64,000 nucleotides of DNA from Martelella mediterranea DSM 17316 (lineage in GTDB: Bacteria; Pseudomonadota; Alphaproteobacteria; Rhizobiales; Rhizobiaceae): assembly GCF_002043005.1 (NCBI RefSeq), contig NZ_CP020330.1, positions 124,001-188,000 of the forward strand, in the 5' to 3' direction. The position numbers and the translations under genes are program-made. The stretch's first letter is position 1; every line of letters begins with the position of its first letter. A model generated the notes under the pieces. The model was not told the origin of the DNA. It saw only the letters and a program-made list of their open reading frames with translations, and ran no database searches. Of the stretch, positions 37,248 through 46,254 are shown piece by piece.

Positions 37248-38270
37248 TTACTGAAAGGCCAGCGGAAACATCAGCCCGCCGTCGTTGAACAGCGCGTTAT
37301 AGCCGCGCTCCAGCTTCAGCGGGCTGTCCATGCCGACATTGCGATCATAGACCTCGGCATAATTACCGACGGATTTCACGATCCGGTAGGCGAAATCGTC
37401 GCTGAGACCGAGGGCCGCGCCATTGCCCGGATCCGTGCCGAGGAAGCGGCGGATGCGCGGATCGTCGCTGTCGAGATAGTCGTCGATATTCTCGCTGGTA
37501 AGCCCGAATGCCTCGGCGGCGATCATCGCCTGGATCGACCATGTCACGATATCGAGCCACTGGTCGTCGCCGTGACGGACGGCGGGCGTCAGCGCATCCA
37601 TATAGGGCGTTGCCGGGAAGATGACGTAGTCGTCCGGATTGTCGGCCATCGTCGCGCGCACGGAAGCGAGCGCCCCGGCATCGGTGATCAGCGCATCGCA
37701 GCGGCCGGAGAAGAAGGCCTGGCGGCCGGCAGTGGTGTTGTCGAAGACGACGGGCTGAAGATCGAGATCGTTCTTGGTCGAGACGTCGTTGACGACAACC
37801 TCGGTGGTCGAACCGGTCTGCACGCAGACGGACGCGCCCGCCATGTCCTCGACGCTGGTGATGCCGAGTGATTTCGGCATCATGAAGCCTGTGAATTCGT
37901 AATAGTTCGGCGTCGTAAAATTGATGCCGTTGGCGTCGCGCTGCAGCGTCCAGGTAAGTGTGCGCGGCAGCATGTCGATCTCGCCGGTCTGAAGGGCCGG
38001 AATGCGCTGCTGACCGGACAGCGGCACGAAATCGACCGCATCCTTGTCGTCCAGCACGGCAACCGCGACGGCCCGGCAGGTCTCTACGTCGAGGCCGCGC
38101 CAGTAGCCATTGTCATCCGGCGCGCCGAAACCGGGCGTGCCCTGGCTGGAGCCGCAGATCAGCCGCCCCCGCTCCTTCACGGTGTCAAGCGTCGAGGTCG
38201 ATTGCGCCAATGCCGGCGCGGCGAACGCGGCGATCATCGCCATTGCGGTCAATGTGGTCTTGCAGGTCAT
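37248..38270 (-). CDS. aapJ: General L-amino-acid ABC transporter substrate-binding protein (AapJ type)
   Basis: The 340-residue periplasmic protein has a signal peptide ending ALAQ. AapJ-like motifs follow: TLDTVKERGRLICGSSQGTP, GYWRGLDVETCRAVAVAVLD and DMLPRTLTWTLQRD. It binds polar amino acids. The gene before it encodes a MetC-like lyase, so sulfur amino acids are plausible ligands; that is inferred from context. Confidence 0.93.
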   Translation of the reverse strand: MTCKTTLTAMAMIAAFAAPALAQSTSTLDTVKERGRLICGSSQGTPGFGAPDDNGYWRGLDVETCRAVAVAVLDDKDAVDFVPLSGQQRIPALQTGEIDMLPRTLTWTLQRDANGINFTTPNYYEFTGFMMPKSLGITSVEDMAGASVCVQTGSTTEVVVNDVSTKNDLDLQPVVFDNTTAGRQAFFSGRCDALITDAGALASVRATMADNPDDYVIFPATPYMDALTPAVRHGDDQWLDIVTWSIQAMIAAEAFGLTSENIDDYLDSDDPRIRRFLGTDPGNGAALGLSDDFAYRIVKSVGNYAEVYDRNVGMDSPLKLERGYNALFNDGGLMFPLAFQ

Positions 38271-38313
38271 GTTCCCGTCTCCTTGTTGGATTTTATATGC
38301 TGCATTTGTCTTG

Positions 38314-39474
38314 TCAGCCTGCGAGCGCAGTGAAGAAGCCGTCGAGGTCTTCCCTGAGATCGGAAGGGTCTTCCACGCCGATATTGACGCGCAGAATGAT
38401 GCGGTCCTTGTGGGGATGCGGCATCTGCCGCGATGTCTTGACGCTCATCGGCGCAATCAGGCTGCGGGTGCCGCCCCACGAGGCACCGATCGCGAAATAG
38501 CGAAGCCCATTGAGCGCGGCATCGAGGCGCGCTTCATGCGCGGCCGGCAGAACGACCGAAAACAGGCCGCTGGCGCCGGTAAAATCGCGCTTCCAGATGG
38601 CATGTCCGGGACTGGAGGCGAGCGCGGGGAACAGCACCGGCCCCACACCGCGGCTTTCCAGCTCCGCCGCGATTTCGCCGGCCACACGACCGACATGCGC
38701 AAGGCGCACCGCCATGGTCTCCATCCCGCGCAGCACCAGTTGCACCGCATCCGGCGAAACGCCGAAGCCGAGCATGCGCATCGTGTCGCGCAAGGCCTTG
38801 CGCAGTTCCAGATCGTTGACGCTGACCGAACCCATCAGCAGGTCGGAGTGGCCGCCCGGATATTTGGTCATGGCCTGCATGGAAAAATCAACGCCATGGT
38901 CGAGCGGCTTGAACAGAAGCGGCGTCGCCCAGGTATTATCGATGCCGGTCAGGATGCCGCGCCGTTTCGCGATCGCGGTGATGGCCGGCACGTCCTCGAT
39001 TTCCATGGTCGTGGAACCGGGCGACTCCATCCAGATCAGCCTTGTGTTGTCCCGCACAACGTCCTCGATGCCAGCACCGATACCCGGCTCGAACACGGAC
39101 CATGCGATACCGCGCGGCTCGAGGAAATTGCGGCAGAGACCGATGACGGGCGGATAAGCGTTGTCGGCCACCAGAACATGGTCGCCGGGCTTCAGGCAGG
39201 AGAGCAGCACAACGGCAATCGCAGCTTGGCCGGAGGGCAGAATGACCGTCTTCAACCCGTTTTCGAGTGCTGTAAGCTGCGCCTCCAGCACCCGCTGCGT
39301 CGGCGTGCCGTGCAGGCCGTAGGAATAGCCGTCGAGATCCCGTTGCGAACGAGTGGCATAGGCTTCGGCGTCCGGAAAGACGATGGTCGAGGCCCGGTGT
39401 GTCGGAACGCCGAGAGCGGCATAGCCCTCTTCGCTGATCTTCGGGTGGTGAACGCTCTTGGTTGCGTCGCGCAT
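38314..39474 (-). CDS. metC: Cystathionine beta-lyase (Cys/Met metabolism PLP enzyme)
   Basis: The 386-residue PLP enzyme has the Cys/Met-metabolism fold. LPSGQAAIAVVLLSCLKPGD is near residue 77. GIDNTWATPLLFKPLDHGVD leads to the PLP lysine in MTKYPGGHSD. The ending RLSIGVEDPSDLREDL-type segment is present as RVNIGVEDPSDL. It cleaves cystathionine or cystine-like substrates to a thiol, pyruvate and ammonia. It is transcribed with the aap genes, 43 bases ahead of aapJ, and faces a LysR gene across a 93-base promoter region. Confidence 0.92.
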   Translation of the reverse strand: MRDATKSVHHPKISEEGYAALGVPTHRASTIVFPDAEAYATRSQRDLDGYSYGLHGTPTQRVLEAQLTALENGLKTVILPSGQAAIAVVLLSCLKPGDHVLVADNAYPPVIGLCRNFLEPRGIAWSVFEPGIGAGIEDVVRDNTRLIWMESPGSTTMEIEDVPAITAIAKRRGILTGIDNTWATPLLFKPLDHGVDFSMQAMTKYPGGHSDLLMGSVSVNDLELRKALRDTMRMLGFGVSPDAVQLVLRGMETMAVRLAHVGRVAGEIAAELESRGVGPVLFPALASSPGHAIWKRDFTGASGLFSVVLPAAHEARLDAALNGLRYFAIGASWGGTRSLIAPMSVKTSRQMPHPHKDRIILRVNIGVEDPSDLREDLDGFFTALAG

Positions 39475-39546
39475 GTGAACTCCTGAAATAACGACGCCAT
39501 CATTGCCTTTTGTTGGCAGCAGGAATACTGATCAGGGCACATAGTT

Positions 39547-39565
39547 CTATGCGGAAACCTTATAG
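39547..39565. promoter_or_regulatory. LysR-box (CTAT-N11-ATAG) between metC and lysR
   Basis: CTAT and ATAG form a perfect dyad around 11 bases, fitting the T-N11-A rule for LysR-type binding sites. It ends two bases before the lysR ATG and lies 72 bases upstream of metC, a common position for activation of the divergent gene with self-repression. A second small dyad, CATAG-TT-CTATG (39540-39551), overlaps it. Confidence 0.65.
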
Positions 39566-39567
39566 GT

Positions 39568-40467
39568 ATGAATTTTCGCCAGCTCGAAGCCTTCAACGCC
39601 GTCATGATCTCGGGCTCGACCGTCCGGGCCGCCGAGCTGATGGGCGTCACCCAGCCGGCCGTCTCGCGGCTGATCGCCGAGCTGGAAGCGGCGGTGCGGT
39701 TTCCGCTCTTCGACCGGGTGCGCGGGCGGCTGATCGCGACGCCCGAAGGAACGCTGTTCTTCCGCGAGGTCGAGGTCAGCTTCAAGGGGCTGGACCGGCT
39801 GCAGGCCACGGCGGCCAGTATTCGCGATTATGGCGCGGGCACGCTGAAGATCGCCTCGTTGGCGGCGGCCGGGGCCATTCTGGCGCCTGCGGCCATCCGC
39901 GCCTTCCGGCAACAGAATCCGGGCGTGAGGATCACCTTCCACATCACCTGGTCGTCGGCGATCCGCAACGGCATCACCGACGGGCAATACGATCTGGGGC
40001 TGGCGGCTGACGAGATCGACCGCTCGGGCATCGACAGCCAGTTATTCGGCAGCTTCCCCGGCCTTGTCGCCATGCCGAAATCCCATCCGCTGACCCTTCA
40101 CAAGTCGATCACCCCCGATCTGATCGCAAAATGGCCGCTGATCGGCCTCAGCCCCGAGGACCGCGCGCGGCAACGTTTCGACGAGGCCATGAAGAAAGCC
40201 GGGCACGAGCCAAAATATGTGATCGAGACCCCGAACGCCGCCACCATCTGCGCACTGGCGCAGGAAGGGGATGCGGTGGGTCTGGTGAATCCGCTGGTCA
40301 TCGGCGAAGCAGAAAGCAGAACCGTCGCTTTGCGCCCCTTCGCGCCCGAGGTGATGTTCCGCGTCTACCTTCTCTTTCCCGCCGACATCCAGAAGTCCGC
40401 CCTCGTCCGCGGCTTCACGGCCGAACTTTTCCGTCTGCGCAACCGGTTCGAGATGCCGACGGCGTAG
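39568..40467 (+). CDS. LysR family regulator divergent from metC-aapJQMP
   Basis: The 299-residue protein has an N-terminal winged helix (FNAVMISGSTVRAAELMGVT, QPAVSRLIAELE) and a LysR effector domain. There is no Shine-Dalgarno sequence ahead of the ATG, because the LysR box occupies that position. The message may therefore be leaderless or weakly translated. By position it is the likely regulator of metC and the amino-acid importer. Confidence 0.92.
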   Translation: MNFRQLEAFNAVMISGSTVRAAELMGVTQPAVSRLIAELEAAVRFPLFDRVRGRLIATPEGTLFFREVEVSFKGLDRLQATAASIRDYGAGTLKIASLAAAGAILAPAAIRAFRQQNPGVRITFHITWSSAIRNGITDGQYDLGLAADEIDRSGIDSQLFGSFPGLVAMPKSHPLTLHKSITPDLIAKWPLIGLSPEDRARQRFDEAMKKAGHEPKYVIETPNAATICALAQEGDAVGLVNPLVIGEAESRTVALRPFAPEVMFRVYLLFPADIQKSALVRGFTAELFRLRNRFEMPTA

Positions 40468-40521
40468 GAAAGCGGAGGGCCTACCAGTTTGCTGACAAAG
40501 CCCGCCCCACTCTCCGTCGTC

Positions 40522-40872
40522 ATCCTTGTCAATGCGGACCTGATGCGTCCTCACGCGTTCGGCCGGCAGTGCATGGTTTTCTGGATACCATCCGGAATGG
40601 TCTCCCGACACACCGCTTCCGGCGATTTCTCCGATATATTGCCCGATACATGAACATCGCCTGGGCCTGGCGTGTTCGATATTGATGCCCTCGGGAAGGG
40701 CGCGACCAAGTTCATGGGCGTCGGGTCGCAGGCAGAGGAAGGCGCGGGAAAGCTCACCCTGCACATCGTTCGTCAGCTTCAGCCTGTCGTCGCACAACGC
40801 GCCCATGACGATGCCAATATCCATTATCTCGACGGACGGGAATTTATGGCGCGATCGCGAACCAAGAACTGA
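40522..40872 (+). pseudogene. SGNH/GDSL-type hydrolase pseudogene with several frameshifts
   Basis: Pieces of one family are found in order in changing frames: VNADLMRPHAFG (from about 40528), PAVHGFLDTIRNG (about 40566), PDTPLPAISPIYCPIHE (about 40605-40660), then VFDIDALGKG through LHIVRQLQPVVAQR and NIHYLDGREF to a stop at 40872. In SGNH hydrolases these segments are contiguous, and the final part normally leads to a DxxH catalytic motif, missing here. At least three frameshifts and loss of both ends make it dead. The rest of 40468-41180 holds no gene I can support. Confidence 0.6.
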
Positions 40873-41140
40873 CGGCTTGACCACCTGAGATTTTACGCCG
40901 CGTCATCCCAAAACAGGATTCCGGGAAACAGCCCCAATGCTGGACATCCGACCGGGGAACAGCAGCCGTCGACTCCCGGTCAACGTGCAGGAGACTGAAT
41001 CTCAGAATTGGGGTGGAAAAGCTGCCTTTGATAGATCGGCTGGACTCGAGTGACATAGTCCATGTTGACGGACAGCTTCGCGGCCTTGGAGCGATTGGGA
41101 CCGGTGATGTTCGACGGCTGCGAAGACAAGCTCATCAATA

Positions 41141-41172
41141 TTCGCTATGCTTGTTCGCAAGCAATAAGCGAA
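41141..41172 (+). promoter_or_regulatory. Nested inverted repeat just upstream of the second LysR gene
   Basis: TTCGCT/AGCGAA (41141-41146 and 41167-41172) enclose GCTTG-TTCG-CAAGC (41149-41162). The dyad ends 8 bases before the ATG. It could be an operator or, in RNA, a hairpin with a UUCG loop next to the ribosome site. Confidence 0.45.
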
Positions 41173-41180
41173 AGGCATGC

Positions 41181-42107
41181 ATGGACCTGAATACGGCACT
41201 GAAGACCTTTATCAGGACTGTCGAAAAAGGGTCGATTACGGGGGCCGCCCGTGACCTTGGCATCTCCCAGCCGGCGGTAACGAAGCAGCTTCTCAATCTG
41301 GAGCAGCATTTGAGAGCCCGCCTTCTCGAGCGTTCATCGAAACGTGTCCGGCCCACGGCCCAGGGCATGGAACTCTATCACGCCAGTCGCGGCGCCATCG
41401 CCGCAATCGACGCCGCGATCGAAGGCGTTCGACTGAACAACGGCGAGATCGAAGGCAATATGCGCATCCATGCGCCGTCCTGCATCGGTTCGAGGCACCT
41501 GCATGGCATGGTGCTGGAGTTTCAGGAACTTCACCCGGCGATCACCGTCGACCTCATTCTAGACGGTCGCACGGTGGATCTCGTCTACGAGAATTTCGAC
41601 CTGGATATCCGGCACGGCCGGATCGAAGCGCAGGACGTGATTGCCCGCCGCTTCGGCTTCATGCAGCGCGTGCTCGTCGCTTCGCCCGGCTATATCGAAG
41701 CAGCCGGCGCGATCACATCGCCCGGGCAATTGTCGGACCACTGCATCGTTTCGACCTTCGCGATCGAAACAACGAAAAACATGTTGCCGCTGATCCACGC
41801 AGGCCATGGGCCGATCGAAATCCCCGTCAGGCCGGCCTTCAAGTCAAATGATGCAAATGTCATTCTCAACACTCTGCTGGCAGGCCGCGGCGTGGCGCAG
41901 GTGCAGCTCTGCCTCGTCGCCGACATGCTTGCCGAAGGCAGGCTGGTGCGCGTTCTTCCGGAATACACCGTCAAGGCGACGGAAGCATTTCTGGCCTACC
42001 CTTCGAACAAATTCATGCGCCCGGCGGTCCGCGGTTTCACCGACTTCGTCATTCCCCGCCTGAAGGCGTTGAAGGGCGTCAGCCAGAACGCCGATGAACC
42101 GGTATAA
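41181..42107 (+). CDS. LysR family transcriptional regulator
   Basis: The 308-residue protein has an N-terminal winged helix (FIRTVEKGSITGAARDLGIS, QPAVTKQLLNLEQHL) and an effector domain of the CrgA/DsdC-like LysR branch, with LVYENFDLDIRHGRIE near residue 135. The start is the ATG after GAAAGGC; a 56-codon upstream extension has no ribosome site. No divergent partner is present, only the SGNH pseudogene upstream, so it may have lost its target or act elsewhere. Confidence 0.9.
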   Translation: MDLNTALKTFIRTVEKGSITGAARDLGISQPAVTKQLLNLEQHLRARLLERSSKRVRPTAQGMELYHASRGAIAAIDAAIEGVRLNNGEIEGNMRIHAPSCIGSRHLHGMVLEFQELHPAITVDLILDGRTVDLVYENFDLDIRHGRIEAQDVIARRFGFMQRVLVASPGYIEAAGAITSPGQLSDHCIVSTFAIETTKNMLPLIHAGHGPIEIPVRPAFKSNDANVILNTLLAGRGVAQVQLCLVADMLAEGRLVRVLPEYTVKATEAFLAYPSNKFMRPAVRGFTDFVIPRLKALKGVSQNADEPV

Positions 42108-42224
42108 CAGATGGTTATCGATCCTATTCCTCATAAATGATGGACATGGAATGCGCCCGCGTGTTCCTTCGGTCACCCGAAACCCGCCGTCCCGGCGGCG
42201 CCAGATGATCATCGAGTACCACCC

Positions 42225-42944
42225 ATGCAGCCCCCCTCTCCGCCCCTTCGCCGCCGCGCATTCCTGGCCGGTTCCCTGTCATCGCTCGCAGCGCTTTGTG
42301 CCTGCGCCTCCAACATCCAACAACCGGTATCGCCTGAACCGCAGCGTTTGCCGATCACCCCTGCCGCCGATCCTGTGCTCGAAGCGCGCTACGCTGCCTT
42401 CGAGGATGACGGACACATCGTGCCGGCCGTTCCGTACCGGCAGATGGACCCGAAATATCTGCGGCAGCGCGTCCCCGACCCGACGGGAGAGGCGCCCGGC
42501 ACGATCGTGGTCGATACCCCCAACCGGTTCCTTTATCTCGTTGAAGAGGGTGGCACGGCCATGCGCTACGGCGTCGGTATCGGGAGGGAGGGCTTTGCCT
42601 GGCAGGGCCAAGGCACGATCCATTGGCGGCAACACTGGCCGCGCTGGAAGCCGCCGGCTGAGATGATCGCGCGCCAGCCAGAGCTTGAAATCTATTCCGT
42701 CGCCAATGGCGGCATGGCGCCCGGCATCGACAATCCGCTGGGCGCCAGAGCGCTCTATATCTTCAAGGACGGCAAGGATACGCTCTACCGCCTGCACGGC
42801 AGCCCCGAATGGCAGTCAATCGGCAAGAGCGTGTCTTCCGGCTGCGTGCGGCTGATCAACCATGATATCGTCGATCTTTACGAGCGCGTTCCCTATCACG
42901 CCCGCATCGTGGTGCATCAGGACGAGATGATCGCCGCAATCTAA
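42225..42944 (+). CDS. L,D-transpeptidase (YkuD domain) with N-terminal export signal
   Basis: The 239-residue protein begins with a Tat-like signal (RRRAFLAGSLSSLAALCAC) whose Cys could be lipidated. The YkuD catalytic domain follows. TIVVDTPNRFLYLVEEGG starts it, and HGSPEW and SVSSGCVRLIN hold the catalytic His, Ser and Cys. The enzyme makes 3-3 peptidoglycan cross-links or attaches proteins to peptidoglycan. Rhizobiales typically encode many such enzymes. It stands alone between regulators. Confidence 0.93.
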   Translation: MQPPSPPLRRRAFLAGSLSSLAALCACASNIQQPVSPEPQRLPITPAADPVLEARYAAFEDDGHIVPAVPYRQMDPKYLRQRVPDPTGEAPGTIVVDTPNRFLYLVEEGGTAMRYGVGIGREGFAWQGQGTIHWRQHWPRWKPPAEMIARQPELEIYSVANGGMAPGIDNPLGARALYIFKDGKDTLYRLHGSPEWQSIGKSVSSGCVRLINHDIVDLYERVPYHARIVVHQDEMIAAI

Positions 42945-43081
42945 AGCGTCGGGCGCGCGGCATATTTTTGGTCTTGGACAGGAGCATAAAACGCAACTCT
43001 CAGCCGCGAAGCACCGGCGTTCTGATCCTTGGTATCAGACCCTCGAAGTGCATGGGCGCGCTCTGTTCCGCTCCTCCGCGG

Positions 43082-44140
43082 TCAGGCCGTGGCGGTGGAT
43101 TTGCGGACGACGAGTTCCGTTTGATAAACGAGCGTGCGGACCTTTCGGTCGGGGTTCTCGATCGCTTCCACGACCAGGTCGATCGCGGCGAGGCCCATGG
43201 CCTGAAGCGGCCGACCTACTGAGGACAGCGGCGGCGTCAGCAGGTTGGCGATCGAATTGTCGAAGCCAATGAGGGACATGTCGTCCGGTACACTGAGCCC
43301 GGCCTCGCCGAGGGCCTGCAATGCCCCGGCCGCGAGAATGTCGCTGGAGGCGAGGACAGCCGTCGGGCGGCGCTCGATGCCGAGCAGGTCGCGCATCATC
43401 TTCCGGCCTTCGCTTGCCGGGTCATCGCCCGTCAACGGGAAATAGAGCCCCAGCCTGATCAGGGCCGGATCATCGTCAAGGCCGTGGCGGGCGATGGCGG
43501 CGCTGAAGGCGGCGAGGCGATCCTCCTCCATCGAGGTGCCGTGCACGCGGGCGCGGTTATAGCGGTCCGGCGCGCCGCCGATAAAGGCGATGCGCCGATG
43601 TCCCAGCGCCTGAAGATGATCGATCGCCTGGTCGATGCCGCTTGTCGGATCGATCAGGACCGCATCGGTGCCCCCGCAGACCTCCTGCTCGATCTGGATG
43701 ACCGGCACGCCCGCCTGCAACAACGGCGCCAGGCCGCTGGCATTGATCCCGTAGGAGAAGATCACCGCATCAGCGCGCTGCTGCAGAAGCTGGACCACGG
43801 CGCTTGCCTCGATCTCCGGCTTCATGCCGTGCTGGAACATCAGCACATTGTATCCGCGGGCAAGCGCCTCGCTGCGGATGGCCTGGCTCAACTGGCTGAA
43901 GAACGGATTGAGCGAACCGTCGACGACGATCAGGCCGATCGTCCAGCTGCGCTTGGTTCTGAGCCCGCGCGCCACCGCGTTCGGCCGGTATCCGGTCGCC
44001 TTGAGCGCCTCGCGCACGCGCCGCTGTTTCTCCGGCCCAACCTTGTCCGGCTCGTAGAGCACACGCGCCACGGTGGCCGGCGACACGCCCGCATGCCGCG
44101 CCACATCCCCCATGGTTGACAAGTGTCGTTTTTTTTCCAC
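43082..44140 (-). CDS. LacI family transcriptional regulator
   Basis: The 352-residue protein has a LacI-type HTH (MGDVARHAGVSPATVARVL) and the hinge sequence GYRPNAVARGLRT, followed by a periplasmic-binding-like sugar-sensing domain (IGLIVVDGSLNPFFSQL). The GTG at 44140 has GAGG 5 bases upstream. A longer frame would cross the operators, and the ATG at 44113 would cut into the HTH. It faces the ABC operon, with two TGACGTCA-centred operators between them, which it probably binds. Confidence 0.9.
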   Translation of the reverse strand: MEKKRHLSTMGDVARHAGVSPATVARVLYEPDKVGPEKQRRVREALKATGYRPNAVARGLRTKRSWTIGLIVVDGSLNPFFSQLSQAIRSEALARGYNVLMFQHGMKPEIEASAVVQLLQQRADAVIFSYGINASGLAPLLQAGVPVIQIEQEVCGGTDAVLIDPTSGIDQAIDHLQALGHRRIAFIGGAPDRYNRARVHGTSMEEDRLAAFSAAIARHGLDDDPALIRLGLYFPLTGDDPASEGRKMMRDLLGIERRPTAVLASSDILAAGALQALGEAGLSVPDDMSLIGFDNSIANLLTPPLSSVGRPLQAMGLAAIDLVVEAIENPDRKVRTLVYQTELVVRKSTATA

Positions 44141-44162
44141 GTCGGCCTCTTTTTTTCTATTG

Positions 44163-44178
44163 ATGATGACGTCATCAT
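44163..44178. promoter_or_regulatory. LacI operator candidate O1 (perfect 16-bp palindrome)
   Basis: ATGATGACGTCATCAT is a perfect palindrome with the central CG pair usual for LacI-family operators. It lies 23 bases ahead of the lacI GTG and 96 bases before the ABC permease start. Confidence 0.75.
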
Positions 44179-44184
44179 TTGCAA

Positions 44185-44200
44185 ATGGTGACGTCATCAT
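44185..44200. promoter_or_regulatory. LacI operator candidate O2 (one mismatch from O1)
   Basis: ATGGTGACGTCATCAT differs from O1 at one base. Centre-to-centre spacing is 22 bp, two helical turns, so two repressor dimers could bind the same face of the DNA. Confidence 0.75.
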
Positions 44201-44258
44201 AGGATTTCGAGCGGAAATTTCCACTGTTTTCGAGATAGTTGTAGGTAAATTAGATCTC

Positions 44259-45071
44259 ATGATTTCCAGCCACCTTCTTTCAAAGTCCGTTTTGTCGGCG
44301 CTGATCGTGATTGCCTACGCAGTCATTCTCGCGCCCGTGGTGACGGTGGTGGCGATCAGCTTTTTCGACCAGGGCATTATCAGCTTTCCGCCCGACGGGC
44401 TTACCCTTCGGTGGTTCGTCAACGCCTGGGCACGGCGTGAATTCACGCAAGGGCTGATCATGAGCCTGGAGCTGGCGCTGATTGCGACCGCCATCGGCGT
44501 GCCGCTCGGAACGTTGGCCGCCTACGGGCTCAATCGCGGCCGGTTTCGCGGCAAGGGCGTGATTTCCACGCTGCTGCTCGGCCCACTCGCGGTGCCCGCC
44601 ATCATCATGGGAACCGCGCTTTATATCTTCTACATCCGCGCCGAGGCGATCATCGACCAGACGATCGTCGGCACGACGGCGGGACTGGTGGCCGCCCACG
44701 TGCTGCTGACGATCCCGTGGACGGTGCGCCTGGTCGCCGCCAGCATGGAAGGTGTCGATCTGCGCGTCGAGGAAGCCGCCGCCAATCTCGGCGCGCCGCC
44801 GGTTGTCGTCGCCTGGCGGATCACCCTGCCCATGCTGCGCTCCGGCATTGTCGCGGCCAGCATGTTCTCCTTCATCCAGAGTTTCGAGAACCTGGAGCTT
44901 TCGCTGCTGCTGATCGGCCCCGGCAAGATCACGCTGCCGGTCGCGATGCTGAACTATCTCGAATTCAAGATCGACCCGACGCTTGCCGCCGTCGGCACGA
45001 TCCAGATCCTTCTGATCGGCGTGCTGATGCTGGTGACCGACCGCTACGTCAAGCTGTCGCGCGTCCTATGA
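44259..45071 (+). CDS. Polyamine-type ABC transporter permease (PotC-like)
   Basis: The 270-residue membrane protein has about six helices and the coupling segment RVEEAAANLGAPPVVVAWRI near residue 170, as in PotC/PhnV/ThiP-type permeases. It is the first gene of a five-gene run (permease, ATPase, binding protein, permease, beta-glucosidase). A longer in-frame start was rejected because it crosses the operators. Confidence 0.9.
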   Translation: MISSHLLSKSVLSALIVIAYAVILAPVVTVVAISFFDQGIISFPPDGLTLRWFVNAWARREFTQGLIMSLELALIATAIGVPLGTLAAYGLNRGRFRGKGVISTLLLGPLAVPAIIMGTALYIFYIRAEAIIDQTIVGTTAGLVAAHVLLTIPWTVRLVAASMEGVDLRVEEAAANLGAPPVVVAWRITLPMLRSGIVAASMFSFIQSFENLELSLLLIGPGKITLPVAMLNYLEFKIDPTLAAVGTIQILLIGVLMLVTDRYVKLSRVL

Positions 45072-45093
45072 CCCCCAAGGCTCGGAGAGTGTT

Positions 45094-46179
45094 TTGAGCG
45101 AACTGATCATTGAACATCTTGCCAAGGCCTATGGCGACACCCGCGTCGTGAAGGATATCAACCTTCACGTCGAGGAAGGCGAACTGGTAGCACTGCTCGG
45201 GCCATCGGGATGCGGAAAATCCACGACATTGCGGATGATCGCCGGCTTCGTGAAGCCGACCGAGGGGCGGATCCTGCTTGGCGGCGAGGACATCTCCCGA
45301 CTGCCGCCCTACCGTCGCGACACCGGCATGGTGTTCCAGTCCTACGCGCTGTTTCCGCATATGAGCGTCGCCGCCAATGTCGGCTTCGGCCTTGAAATGC
45401 GCAAGATCGGCCGGGCCGAGCGCGACGAGCGGATCAGACAGGCGCTTTCGATGGTCCGGCTCGACCATCTGGCCGAGCGCATGCCGCGCCAACTTTCCGG
45501 AGGCCAGCAGCAGCGCGTGGCGCTTGCCCGGGCGCTCGCGATCAACCCGAAAATGCTGCTGCTCGACGAGCCGCTTTCCAATCTGGATGCCAAGCTGCGC
45601 GGCGAGGTGCAGCATGAGATCCGCAACCTTCAGCAGCGGCTGGGGCTGACGACGCTGATGGTGACCCACGACCAGGACGAGGCGCTGACCATGGCCGACC
45701 GTCTGGCGATGATGGAGGGCGGCGTTGTCCGCCAGATCGGCACGCCGCAGGAAATCTACGACACGCCGGATGATGTCTATGTCGCCGGCTTCATCGGCCG
45801 CTGCAACCTGATCGCGGGCCGGCAAAAGGCGCCGGGGCTGTTTGTCAGCGAGGGCGGATCGGAATTGCCCTGCGACCCCGCAAGTGATGCGGGAGCGCGG
45901 GAGGTAACCTTCGCCCTGCGCCCGGAAAAGATCACGCTTGTCCCCGTCGCCTCCGCGCCCGGCCCCGGAGACGATGCGACGCGCCAGCGCGCGCGGATCA
46001 CCGGCATGGCCTATCTCGGCGCCCAGACGGAATTCGAGCTCGATCTCGCCGGCACTGCGCTTGTCGCGGTCATGCCTACGCCCTCCCGCAATACCCCTCT
46101 TTCCGCTCTCAGACCCGGAGCGGAGGTTTTCGCAACATGGCAGGCGCAGGACGCGCGCCTGCTTGCCGAGCGGCCCTGA
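45094..46179 (+). CDS. Polyamine-type ABC transporter ATP-binding protein (PotA-like)
   Basis: The 361-residue ATPase has Walker A GPSGCGKST, signature LSGGQQQRVALARAL, Walker B MLLLDEPLSNLD and a C-terminal TOBE domain (EVTFALRPEKITLV). The only suitable start is a TTG with CGGAGAG upstream, suggesting modest translation. The gene order differs from potABCD but the parts are the same. Confidence 0.92.
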   Translation: MSELIIEHLAKAYGDTRVVKDINLHVEEGELVALLGPSGCGKSTTLRMIAGFVKPTEGRILLGGEDISRLPPYRRDTGMVFQSYALFPHMSVAANVGFGLEMRKIGRAERDERIRQALSMVRLDHLAERMPRQLSGGQQQRVALARALAINPKMLLLDEPLSNLDAKLRGEVQHEIRNLQQRLGLTTLMVTHDQDEALTMADRLAMMEGGVVRQIGTPQEIYDTPDDVYVAGFIGRCNLIAGRQKAPGLFVSEGGSELPCDPASDAGAREVTFALRPEKITLVPVASAPGPGDDATRQRARITGMAYLGAQTEFELDLAGTALVAVMPTPSRNTPLSALRPGAEVFATWQAQDARLLAERP

Positions 46180-46254
46180 ACGGCCCCGGACCAGACAAGC
46201 CGGGTCTGAACGATCCGGACGAGAAGACGATCAAAAAGGAAGAGTGAACAGCCT

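Noticed and set aside
40042..40884. 280-codon minus-strand frame across the lysR end and the following gap
   Set aside because: Its first part is antisense to the SGNH pseudogene and the rest antisense to LysR. It matches no family.
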